From Rhodococcus sp. G-MC3 (GTDB lineage: Bacteria > Actinomycetota > Actinomycetes > Mycobacteriales > Mycobacteriaceae): a DNA stretch of 64,000 bases. The notes below the pieces were generated by a model, which ran no database searches, was not told the DNA's origin, and was given only the letters and a program-made list of their open reading frames with translations. Location of the stretch: assembly GCF_030063335.1 (NCBI RefSeq), contig NZ_JASISW010000011.1, forward strand, positions 62,001 to 126,000. Direction: 5' to 3'. Each line of letters starts with the position of its first letter. Position 1 is the stretch's first letter. The translations under genes and the position numbers were made by a program. Shown in pieces: positions 38,791 to 45,806 of the stretch.

Positions 38791-40065
38791 TCAGGAGAGC
38801 ACTTTTGCGACAGCGCCTTCGAGAATGTCCAATCCGCGGTCCAGTTCCTCGATGGTGGTGGTCAGCGGCGGTAGCAGCTTGACGACCTCATCCTTGGGAC
38901 CGGCCGTCTCGACGAGCAACCGCTCGTCGTAGGCAAGCTGGGACACCTTGGATGCCAGTTCTGGATTGTCGAACACCAGAGCTTGAACCATTCCGCGACC
39001 ACGAGTGGAGATTCCGTCGAACTCGGCGCACAACTTGATGAAGCGATCCTGGATGTGCTCGCCCTTGGCAAGTACTTCCTTTTCGAACGTGTCATCCGAC
39101 CAGTACGTGTCGATTGCAGTCTTCGACGTGACGAAGGACGGGTTGAAACCGCGGAACGTGCCGTTGTGCTCACCCGGTGCCCAGACATCGAGCTCGGGCT
39201 TGAAGAGAGTGAGCGCCATCGGCATTCCATAACCGCCGATGGACTTCGACAGAGTGACGATGTCAGGAACGATGCCGGCCTCCTCGAAGGAGAAGAACTG
39301 ACCGGTCCGACCGCAGCCCATCTGAACGTCGTCGACGATCAACAGAATGTCGCGACGCGAGCACAGTTCGGCCAAGGCGCGCAACCACTCCGGGCGTGCG
39401 ACGTTGATGCCACCCTCGCCCTGGATGGTCTCGACGATCACTGCTGCCGGACGGTTGAATCCACTGCCCGAGTCGTCGAGGACTCGCTCGAACCACTGGA
39501 AGTCTTCGGTGACGCCGCCGAAGTAATTGTCGTAGGGCATCGGCGTGGTGTGTACCAGCGGGATTCCGGCGCCAGCTCGCTTCATGGAATTGCCGGTGAC
39601 CGACAACGCGCCGAGTGTCATACCGTGGAATGCGTTGGTGAAGTTGATGATCGACTCGCGGCCGGTCACCTTACGGGCGAGCTTGAGAGCCGCCTCGACC
39701 GTGTTGGCGCCTGTGGGGCCGGGGAACTGGACCTTGTAGTCCAGTCCGCGCGGGTCGAGAATGTTCTTCTTGAACGATTCGAGGAATTCACGCTTGGCGA
39801 CGGTCGACATGTCGAGACCGTGCGTGATGCCGTCGGACTGGATGTAGTCGACGAGCGCGTCCTTGAGGATCTGGTTGTTGTGGCCGTAGTTCAGTGCGCC
39901 TGCGCCACCGAAGAAGTCGAGGTACTCGAGACCATCCTCGTCGACGAGAGTCGAGTTCTTTGCGGTCTTGAACACGGCCGGCCACTGGCGGCTGTAGCTA
40001 CGGACTGCGGACTCGACGGTCTCGAAAACGTCGAGTTTCTCTGTGGTCTGGGTCTTTTCGGTCAT
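38791..40065 (-). CDS. ectB: Diaminobutyrate-2-oxoglutarate transaminase (EctB module, possible internal start)
   Basis: It transaminates aspartate semialdehyde to 2,4-diaminobutyrate. From the ATG at 40065 the product is 424 residues, the normal EctB length, starting MTEKTQTTEKLDVFETVES. It shows the class III aminotransferase pattern: GPTGANTVEAALKLAR, DDVQMGCGRTG and the PLP lysine in TLSKSIGG. GAAAGGAACAAG precedes this ATG as a usable ribosome-binding site, so free EctB could be made. The upstream ectA frame runs into it without any stop codon; see the combined entry. Confidence 0.93.
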   Translation of the reverse strand: MTEKTQTTEKLDVFETVESAVRSYSRQWPAVFKTAKNSTLVDEDGLEYLDFFGGAGALNYGHNNQILKDALVDYIQSDGITHGLDMSTVAKREFLESFKKNILDPRGLDYKVQFPGPTGANTVEAALKLARKVTGRESIINFTNAFHGMTLGALSVTGNSMKRAGAGIPLVHTTPMPYDNYFGGVTEDFQWFERVLDDSGSGFNRPAAVIVETIQGEGGINVARPEWLRALAELCSRRDILLIVDDVQMGCGRTGQFFSFEEAGIVPDIVTLSKSIGGYGMPMALTLFKPELDVWAPGEHNGTFRGFNPSFVTSKTAIDTYWSDDTFEKEVLAKGEHIQDRFIKLCAEFDGISTRGRGMVQALVFDNPELASKVSQLAYDERLLVETAGPKDEVVKLLPPLTTTIEELDRGLDILEGAVAKVLS

Positions 40066-40614
40066 GTTCTGCTTGTTCCTTTCGTTTGTGCGCACGGGGG
40101 CATCGCCTACTGTGTAGAGCTCTTCTGCCTCGTGGCTATCAGGGAAATCATTGGGTGCGAACAGATCCGATTTTCTGATCTCGGTTCCCCGTGTTCGGGC
40201 GAGGGCCGTGAACAGCGCGATCGACGCTTCGTTGTCGGGGCTGATCGTTGTTTCGAGATGTGTGATGCCCTGAGGGGTAAGGCGGTCCAGCAGTTCGTTG
40301 AGCATCCGTCCGGCGAGGCCCTTGCCCCGCTGATCGGAGTCGACTGCGACCTGCCACACAAAAAATGTTGCGGGCGAATCTTGTCGGATGTAGCCGGTCA
40401 CGAAACCGACTGCTCGTCCGTCCACATCCGAAACCACTGAAGTGGCGGCGAAATCTCTGCACCATAGGATGTACGAGTAACTCGAATTGAGATCGAGTAC
40501 TTTTGAATCTCGAGCGATCTCCCAGAGCCGGACTCCGTCGGAAATACGTGGACCACGAAACTTCACTGCGTCCGGCGCAGTGACTGGGGTTGCTCTCAGG
40601 GATGCGGGCTTCAT
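38791..40614 (-). CDS. ectA: EctA and EctB in one continuous open frame (diaminobutyrate acetyltransferase fused to transaminase)
   Basis: The EctA part (residues 1-183) is a GNAT acetyltransferase that makes N-gamma-acetyl-2,4-diaminobutyrate: VRLWEIARDSKVLDLNSSYSY is split around the family's LNSSYxY motif, followed by CoA-binding QRGKGLAGRML. After HEAEELYTVGDAPVRTNERNKQN the frame passes directly into EctB at MTEKTQ; every codon from 40140 to 40063 is sense. In most ectoine loci ectA ends with its own stop a few bases before ectB. Here EctA cannot be released as a separate chain unless the protein is cleaved or the sequence has an error. The ATG at 40614 was preferred to one at 40653, which would add an unusual hydrophobic leader and overlaps a candidate promoter. 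The total would be 607 residues. Confidence 0.82.
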   Translation of the reverse strand: MKPASLRATPVTAPDAVKFRGPRISDGVRLWEIARDSKVLDLNSSYSYILWCRDFAATSVVSDVDGRAVGFVTGYIRQDSPATFFVWQVAVDSDQRGKGLAGRMLNELLDRLTPQGITHLETTISPDNEASIALFTALARTRGTEIRKSDLFAPNDFPDSHEAEELYTVGDAPVRTNERNKQNMTEKTQTTEKLDVFETVESAVRSYSRQWPAVFKTAKNSTLVDEDGLEYLDFFGGAGALNYGHNNQILKDALVDYIQSDGITHGLDMSTVAKREFLESFKKNILDPRGLDYKVQFPGPTGANTVEAALKLARKVTGRESIINFTNAFHGMTLGALSVTGNSMKRAGAGIPLVHTTPMPYDNYFGGVTEDFQWFERVLDDSGSGFNRPAAVIVETIQGEGGINVARPEWLRALAELCSRRDILLIVDDVQMGCGRTGQFFSFEEAGIVPDIVTLSKSIGGYGMPMALTLFKPELDVWAPGEHNGTFRGFNPSFVTSKTAIDTYWSDDTFEKEVLAKGEHIQDRFIKLCAEFDGISTRGRGMVQALVFDNPELASKVSQLAYDERLLVETAGPKDEVVKLLPPLTTTIEELDRGLDILEGAVAKVLS

Positions 40615-40654
40615 AGGAAATACAAACGTAACAAGGAGCCCTTGGGTTTTCATC

Positions 40655-40681
40655 TACCTGCGCACATTGGTCTCCGAAACC
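40655..40681 (-). promoter_or_regulatory. Candidate SigF-like promoter upstream of ectABC
   Basis: On the minus strand GGTTT (plus 40677-40681), 17 bases, then AGGTA (plus 40655-40659), one mismatch from the SigF consensus GGTTT-N15-17-GGGTA. Transcription would begin near 40648 and leave about 34 bases before the ATG at 40614. Short motifs like this arise by chance, so confidence is low. Confidence 0.3.
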
Positions 40682-40708
40682 CCCGCTCCTGCGCAGGTGA
40701 CAGGGTGA

Positions 40709-40726
40709 TTGTGACGCTGGTCACAA
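40709..40726. promoter_or_regulatory. CRP/GlxR-type operator upstream of ectABC
   Basis: TTGTGAC-GCTG-GTCACAA is a perfect inverted repeat and contains the full consensus TGTGA-N6-TCACA of mycobacterial Crp and corynebacterial GlxR. It lies in the 187-base spacer between recQ and ectA, about 95 bases upstream of the ectA ATG. With the promoter proposed at 40655-40681 its centre would be near -70, a usual activator position. Confidence 0.75.
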
Positions 40727-40801
40727 AGTGTCGATGTATGCTACCGCGGGCCTGTTTCGATGGTGACTACCGGCGTCGATGGTGAGGCTGAACTTACTGT
40801 C

Positions 40802-42910
40802 CTATTTGGGTGTTGCAAGCGCGAACGGTAGGACGGCGTCTGCGCCTGCGTGCTTCAGTGCAACTGCTGCGCACGTGAACGTCCATCCGGTGTCGGTGGT
40901 CAGGTCGACCAGCAGAATGGGACCGTCGGTGGCGGTGAGGTCAGGGACTTCCCATGAATCGACGAGGCCGGCCACTCGGAATGCGGAATTGGCGGCAGTG
41001 ACGGGTGGGTGTTCGGGGCGCTGCCGAAGAACTCCCAGGTCGGTGAGCCTGCCGATACGTGCCAGCTCGCCGGCCACCGATCGGACAAGAGTCGGATGGC
41101 TGTCAGAATCGATCGCGATGACCGCGGTCGGGCGAGTTGTCCAGTCCCACGAAGCGAGGACCTTGATGCACCCGTCGACCAATGCCGGCGGTGCAAGCCC
41201 ATCGGGTCCGCCAAGGACCGTGCGCAATCGAGAACCCCAGCCCAGGTCGGTGAGCCTCCCCAGGATCCGACCTGGTTCCGGGCCGTCGGCGATCTTTCCG
41301 GAGAGCGAGACTCCAAGCTTCTTCATTCCGCTCGGCCACTGCTTGCGCGGCGGGAGATCGAGGCCCGGTCGATCAAGCCGGGCCTTCGCCGACTCCACGG
41401 CGGCGGGGTCGACCTGTGATGAGTAAGTCTGACCTGTGCAATTGTCGCAGCGACCACACTGGCTGGAAGCCGCGCCCAGGTCCGGATCGTCCAATTGGCG
41501 ACGGAGAAATTCCATACGGCACCCATCGGTGCGTTGGTAGTCGATCATGGCTTGCTGTTCCGAGTCTCTGGCTTGCTCGAGACGCTCGTAGCGCGCCGCG
41601 TCGTACGTCCAGGGTTGCCCGGTGGAGATCCATCCGCCTCGTACGCGCTGAACGGCTCCGTCCACGTCGAGGACCTTGAGCACCATCTCGAGCCGGCTGC
41701 GGTTCAGGTCGATCAACGGCTCCAACGCGGGCGTGGATTGCGGTTTCACTGGATCGAGTGCGTCGATGACCTGTCTGACCACGTGCTCGCGAGGAAAAGC
41801 GACGGATGCGAAATAACTCCAGATCTGCTTGTCCTCGTGACCGGGAAGCAGAATTACTTCTGCGCGTTCGGTGGCGCGGCCGGCGCGCCCGACCTGCTGG
41901 TAGTACGAGATGGGGGAGGACGGCGCACCCATGTGGACGACGAAACCCAGGTCGGGTTTGTCGAAGCCCATTCCTAGCGCCGATGTGGCGACCAGAGCCT
42001 TCACGTTGTTGTCGAGAAGGTCCCGTTCGAGGGATTCGCGTTCGGTGGTGTCGGTCTGGCCGGTATACGCGGCGACGGCCAAGCCCTGGTCGGAGAGCAG
42101 GCTCGCCAGGTCACGAGCTGCGGAGACGGTCAACGTGTAGATGATCCCCGATCCAGGCAGTTGCGCCAGGTGCGAGGCCAGCCACGCAGCTCGCTGGGTC
42201 GTGTTCTCGATCTGGACCACCGAGAGATGCAGCGACTCGCGCTCCAGACCGCCGCGGAGCACCAGCGTGTCCCCGCCGCCGACGCCCAGTTGTGCCGCAA
42301 CGTCGGCGACAACTCGGTCGTTCGCGGTTGCGGTGGTAGCCAGCACGGGTATGCCCTCGCGTAGTTCGGAGATCAAGGTGCGAATCCGGCGGTAGTCCGG
42401 ACGGAAGTCGTGACCCCAATCCGATACACAGTGCGCCTCGTCGACCACCACGAGGCCGGCATCTCCAGCAAGAGATGGGAGCACCTGATCTCGAAAATCG
42501 GGATTGTTGAGCCGCTCGGGGCTGACGAGCAGGACGTCGAGCCTGCCCGCGGCGACGTCGGCGTGGACGTCCTCCCATTCGGTCATGTTCCCGGAATTTA
42601 TGGTGGCGGCCTTGACTCCCGCCCGTTCGGCCGCTGCGACCTGGTTGCGCATCAACGCCAACAGCGGAGAGACGATGACTGTGGGGCCCAGTCCCTGTGC
42701 ACGAAGCAATTTGGCAGCGATGAAGTAGACGGCGGACTTGCCCCAGCCGGTGCGCTGGACGACGAGTGCTCGCCTTCGCTGAACCACGAGTGCCTCGATG
42801 GCAACCCACTGGTCCTCTCTCAGGTTCGCGTTCGGGCCCGCGAGTTCGCGAAGGAGGCGTTCGGCGTCGGCGCGGAGGTCTGTCGTCGGCGTTTCCGCGG
42901 CGGTGGTCAT
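40802..42910 (-). CDS. RecQ-family ATP-dependent DNA helicase with C-terminal PRTase-like segment
   Basis: A 702-residue superfamily 2 helicase for DNA repair or replication restart. Helicase motifs are complete: Walker A QRTGWGKSAVYF near 52-63, DEAH box VVDEAHCVSDWGHDFRP, and motif VI QQVGRAGRATE. A RecQ zinc cluster follows (CRMEFLRRQL, then CGRCDNCTG). The last about 40 residues contain GPILLVDLTTDTGWTFTCAA, which resembles the PRPP-binding signature of phosphoribosyltransferases (ILLVDD..TTG.T), a combination known to me from actinobacterial RecQ-like proteins but not functionally explained. The ATG at 42910 gives MTTAAETPTTDLRADAERLL; sequence upstream lies in the divergent crcB region. 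Confidence 0.9.
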   Translation of the reverse strand: MTTAAETPTTDLRADAERLLRELAGPNANLREDQWVAIEALVVQRRRALVVQRTGWGKSAVYFIAAKLLRAQGLGPTVIVSPLLALMRNQVAAAERAGVKAATINSGNMTEWEDVHADVAAGRLDVLLVSPERLNNPDFRDQVLPSLAGDAGLVVVDEAHCVSDWGHDFRPDYRRIRTLISELREGIPVLATTATANDRVVADVAAQLGVGGGDTLVLRGGLERESLHLSVVQIENTTQRAAWLASHLAQLPGSGIIYTLTVSAARDLASLLSDQGLAVAAYTGQTDTTERESLERDLLDNNVKALVATSALGMGFDKPDLGFVVHMGAPSSPISYYQQVGRAGRATERAEVILLPGHEDKQIWSYFASVAFPREHVVRQVIDALDPVKPQSTPALEPLIDLNRSRLEMVLKVLDVDGAVQRVRGGWISTGQPWTYDAARYERLEQARDSEQQAMIDYQRTDGCRMEFLRRQLDDPDLGAASSQCGRCDNCTGQTYSSQVDPAAVESAKARLDRPGLDLPPRKQWPSGMKKLGVSLSGKIADGPEPGRILGRLTDLGWGSRLRTVLGGPDGLAPPALVDGCIKVLASWDWTTRPTAVIAIDSDSHPTLVRSVAGELARIGRLTDLGVLRQRPEHPPVTAANSAFRVAGLVDSWEVPDLTATDGPILLVDLTTDTGWTFTCAAVALKHAGADAVLPFALATPK

Positions 42911-42992
42911 TGCACCATCGTGCCGCACGCGTCCGACACGGGAACGGTGCCCGGCGGGCGATACCCTGACCGAACAGACGATGGAGGCGGAA

Positions 42993-43490
42993 ATGGTGGA
43001 CGGTCGGTACCCGGGCGATTCGCACGCCGAACTCCCGATGGACTCGGACGTCGACGATGTCGCCGCAGTCTCGGGTCCTGTGAGGCCCCTCCATCTGCGT
43101 CCGGTCGCGCTCGTTCTCGTCTTCGTCGGCGGTGTCGCCGGGACAATGGCGCGGTACGGCATCGAGGTGGCGATACCTCACCGAAGTCCCGACTGGCCGG
43201 TCGCGACGTTCGTGATCAACCTGCTCGGAGCTTTTCTGCTGGGGCTCGTGCTGGAACGCCTCGTACGGCGAGGCCCTGATGTCGGTGTGCGCCAGCGAGT
43301 TCGACTCCTCGTCGGGACCGGTTTCTGTGGAGCGTTCACCACGTACAGCACCTTCGCCCTGGAAACGGTAGTGCTGACCCGAGACGGTCACCTTCCGACC
43401 GCGCTCGCCTACGCGGTGTCTACTGTCGTGCTCGGTGCGCTTGCAGCATGGCTGGGAGTCGTGCTCGGTGCCCGCAAGGCCAGCCGATGA
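42993..43490 (+). CDS. crcB: Fluoride efflux channel CrcB/Fluc, first subunit
   Basis: A small membrane channel exporting fluoride. The 165-residue chain has four helices after a 40-residue hydrophilic N-terminus. Family motifs are GGVAGTMARYGIE, FVINLLGAFLLGL and GTGFCGAFTTYSTFALE. The ATG at 42993 is preceded by GGAGGCGGAA at ideal distance; an ATG at 42981 is the alternative. It overlaps the second crcB gene (ATGA). Paired crcB genes usually form heterodimeric or dual-topology-derived channels. I found no recognisable fluoride riboswitch in the 82-base gap to recQ. Confidence 0.93.
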   Translation: MVDGRYPGDSHAELPMDSDVDDVAAVSGPVRPLHLRPVALVLVFVGGVAGTMARYGIEVAIPHRSPDWPVATFVINLLGAFLLGLVLERLVRRGPDVGVRQRVRLLVGTGFCGAFTTYSTFALETVVLTRDGHLPTALAYAVSTVVLGALAAWLGVVLGARKASR

Positions 43491-43858
43491 TCGTCCTGCT
43501 ACTGGCCATGGCCGGTGCGCTCGGCGCGACCGCCCGTTTCGTGGTGGATTCGTTCGTGAAATCAAAGCTCCGCGGAACATCGTTCCCGTGGGCGACGGTA
43601 GGTATCAACATCACCGGGTCGCTTGTCCTGGGGTTCCTCGCGGGACTGGTGGTGTTCCGGAACGGGTCCAACGATCTGCAGACCGTGATCGGAACGGGCT
43701 TCTGCGGCGGCTACACCACGTTCAGTACCGCCAGTTACGAGACGGTGCGGTTGGTGCAGTCCGGCAAACGTTTCCAGGCACTGATCAGTTCGGTCGGCAC
43801 GCTGACGCTGTCGATCGGCGCCTGTGCCGGGGGCTTCGCGGCCGCGGGCGTGATCTGA
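43487..43858 (+). CDS. crcB: Fluoride efflux channel CrcB/Fluc, second subunit
   Basis: A 123-residue partner of the preceding gene, with MIVLLLAMAGALGATARFVVD, GINITGSLVLGFLAG and GTGFCGGYTTFSTASYE, four helices and no N-terminal extension. Its start overlaps the stop of the first crcB by four bases. The two proteins share the core motifs but differ in termini, as expected for a pair inserted in opposite orientation. It converges on the LysR gene; a short direct repeat (CCCGCCGTTCCGTC twice, about 43901-43936) spans the end of the spacer and the LysR C-terminus. Confidence 0.93.
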   Translation: MIVLLLAMAGALGATARFVVDSFVKSKLRGTSFPWATVGINITGSLVLGFLAGLVVFRNGSNDLQTVIGTGFCGGYTTFSTASYETVRLVQSGKRFQALISSVGTLTLSIGACAGGFAAAGVI

Positions 43859-43912
43859 CACCGAGACGCTCCACTGCAGCAGGATTCCGTCCCTGGCGTC
43901 CCCGCCGTTCCG

Positions 43913-44812
43913 TCAGCGTTCCCGCCGTTCCGTCGCGATGTCGAGGAAGTCACGCCTCGGACCACGGAGTGGCTCCTGCTTGCTCCAGATCGCCCGGAGT
44001 TGCCGCGGCATCGATACACCGTCGATGCTGATCTGGACCAGGCGACCGTCTCTGATGTCCGAGGCGACGGCGAGTGAGGACAATACGCTCGGCGCGTTTG
44101 CCGAGACCACCGCAGCCTTGATCGCAGTGACCGAATTGAGTTCGAGCAGAGGCGGTTCCGACGGGTGGACTGTACTTTCGAACGTCGTGCGCGTCCCCGA
44201 GCCCGGTTCGCGTTGCACCAACGCAGAAGACGCCAACTCTGCAGCCGTCACGGAACCGGTTGCTGCCCAGGGATGATTCGGGCCGGTCACCACCACCAGT
44301 TCGTCGGTGGCGACGACTCGCGTATCAAGGCCGCTCGGGATGTCGGGCCCCTCGACGAAGCCGATGTCGGCAAGGCCGTCGAGCACGTGCCGGCTGACTT
44401 CGGCCGAGTTCATCAGCCGCATCCGCGTGTGAACGCCGGGGTGACGGCTGCCCATCGCCGCGATCCAACCAGGCGCAAGATGTTCGGCAACCGTCATGCT
44501 CGCGGCGACCGTCAGATGGGCATTTTCCTCCTGGAGCAGCGAGTTCACGCCGGTGCCGAACCTTTCTGCGGCGTTCAGTACGTTCTCGGCCCATTCGAGT
44601 ACTGCCACACCTTCGGGCGTCAGACCGACACCGCTGCTAGACCGGTCGAAGACGCGAAGGCCGACATCTCGCTCGGCGGCGCGAACGCGTGCGCTGACTG
44701 CCTGCTGGCTCAATCCGTGCTCCCGTCCCGCTGCACTCATGCTGCCGAGGCGAGCAACGGACACAATCACGTCCAACGCCGCGAGATCGGGAACGCGCGG
44801 AGAGAGAGTCAT
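43913..44812 (-). CDS. LysR-family transcriptional regulator
   Basis: A 299-residue LysR protein. The N-terminal HTH is at about residues 22-45 (GSMSAAGREHGLSQQAVSARVR), followed by the linker and a two-lobe periplasmic-binding-like effector domain (LDTRVVATDELVVVTGPNHPW, GSGTRTTFE). The effector is unknown. Its ATG overlaps the ribokinase stop (ATGA), so both are translated from one mRNA. Unlike classical LysR genes it is not divergent from its probable target but downstream of it. Confidence 0.9.
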   Translation of the reverse strand: MTLSPRVPDLAALDVIVSVARLGSMSAAGREHGLSQQAVSARVRAAERDVGLRVFDRSSSGVGLTPEGVAVLEWAENVLNAAERFGTGVNSLLQEENAHLTVAASMTVAEHLAPGWIAAMGSRHPGVHTRMRLMNSAEVSRHVLDGLADIGFVEGPDIPSGLDTRVVATDELVVVTGPNHPWAATGSVTAAELASSALVQREPGSGTRTTFESTVHPSEPPLLELNSVTAIKAAVVSANAPSVLSSLAVASDIRDGRLVQISIDGVSMPRQLRAIWSKQEPLRGPRRDFLDIATERRER

Positions 44813-45684
44813 GGCTTTACCGTATCGGCCAGTATCGACTCGATGTCCGATCGCATGCCGGACGAGGACCCTGCACCGCGCCTGGTCGTAGCGAATGCTC
44901 CGGCTGCACAGGCCCAGCCGAGTGCTTCCTCGGATCCGCTGAACCACTCGGCGGCCAAAGCGCCGGTGAACGCATCGCCTGCCCCCGTCGTATCGATGGC
45001 TTCGACCTCGGGCGCGCGAACGTCGAAGCTCGACGTCGGTCCTCGGTACCGTGCGCCCGCAGCTCCGAGGGTGGTGACGACATGGTCGATTCGGTCGAGC
45101 ACGTCGGTGCCGACGGCCTCTGCTTCGGCCTCGTTGACGACGAGAACGTCCACTGTGGCGACGAGATCGTCCGGCAGTACCTGAACAGGGGATGGGTTCA
45201 GCATCACCAGCGTGCCGTGAGCGTGCGCGTGTGCAGCTCCGGCAACGACGGTGCTCATCGGAATTTCCAACTGGCACAGCAGGATATCGGCATCGGCGAT
45301 TGTCGACAGTTCGTCGTCGGTCAGGTCGTCGACCGAGCTGTTGGCTCCCGCGACCACGACGATCGAGTTCTGACCGGCGTGATCGACGGTGATCGCTGCG
45401 ATCCCGCTCGGGCCTGCCACTCGCCGGAGGTGCAAGGTGTCGACGCCTGCATCGGCCAGGCTCGCGGCCAGTTCGTCCGCAAACGCGTCGTCGCCGACGG
45501 CCCCGTGAAATGCAGTGCTCGCTCCCGACCGCGCGGCCGCGATTGCCTGGTTGGCACCCTTGCCGCCCTGCGAGGTCGAGAACGTGTCGCCGAGAACGGT
45601 CTCGCCCGGGCGGGGAAGTGTCGCAGCCACGGTGGTGAGGTCCATGTTGATGCTGCCCAGAACGGTCACTCGTGTCGTCGTCAT
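44809..45684 (-). CDS. rbsK: PfkB-family carbohydrate kinase, ribokinase-like
   Basis: A 291-residue sugar/nucleoside kinase with the PfkB signatures SQGGKGANQAIAAAR (near residue 38) and DTTGAGDAFTGALA (near 240, with the catalytic aspartate). VLGSINMD at the N-terminus is typical for ribokinase, and the anion-hole region is intact. The ATG at 45684 was chosen over 45720 because it gives the normal ribokinase start MTTTRVTVLGSINMD. The operon rbsK-lysR diverges from the aminotransferase operon, sharing a 122-base spacer that holds the GntR-type palindrome. Ribose is the family's main substrate, but no ribose transporter is nearby. Confidence 0.85.
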   Translation of the reverse strand: MTTTRVTVLGSINMDLTTVAATLPRPGETVLGDTFSTSQGGKGANQAIAAARSGASTAFHGAVGDDAFADELAASLADAGVDTLHLRRVAGPSGIAAITVDHAGQNSIVVVAGANSSVDDLTDDELSTIADADILLCQLEIPMSTVVAGAAHAHAHGTLVMLNPSPVQVLPDDLVATVDVLVVNEAEAEAVGTDVLDRIDHVVTTLGAAGARYRGPTSSFDVRAPEVEAIDTTGAGDAFTGALAAEWFSGSEEALGWACAAGAFATTRRGAGSSSGMRSDIESILADTVKP

Positions 45685-45760
45685 ACCTGAAGAATGCGGC
45701 TTCGCCACCCGTGCGCGCAAAGGTACGTCGGGGTGTCACGAAACGTGCACCGCACGGATC

Positions 45761-45784
45761 TTGCAGATTGTTGACAATCTGCAA
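45761..45784. promoter_or_regulatory. GntR operator 1, upstream of the aminotransferase operon
   Basis: A perfect inverted repeat with 11-base arms TTGCAGATTGT and ACAATCTGCAA around two bases (TG). The core GATTGT-NN-ACAATC recurs upstream of the DoeA-like gene at 52315-52328. TTGACA inside the palindrome (45771-45776) is also a perfect -35 hexamer, so a bound regulator would block polymerase. The FadR/GntR core TNGT-N-ACNA pattern is compatible. It is 22 bases from the aminotransferase ATG. Confidence 0.75.
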
Positions 45785-45806
45785 ATTCTGATCCACGATT
45801 GCTGCC

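Noticed and set aside
38983-40440. A 485-codon plus-strand open frame opposite ectB
   Set aside because: It mirrors the ectA-ectB coding strand, a common GC-rich artefact, with no domain similarity.
40615-40653. Earlier ectA start at 40653
   Set aside because: The extra residues (KTQGLLVTFVFP) look untranslated, and the interval overlaps a candidate promoter; ATG 40614 is preferred, without proof.
42911-42992. Fluoride riboswitch before crcB
   Set aside because: The interval is too short and I could not find the conserved pseudoknot sequences; left as an open check.
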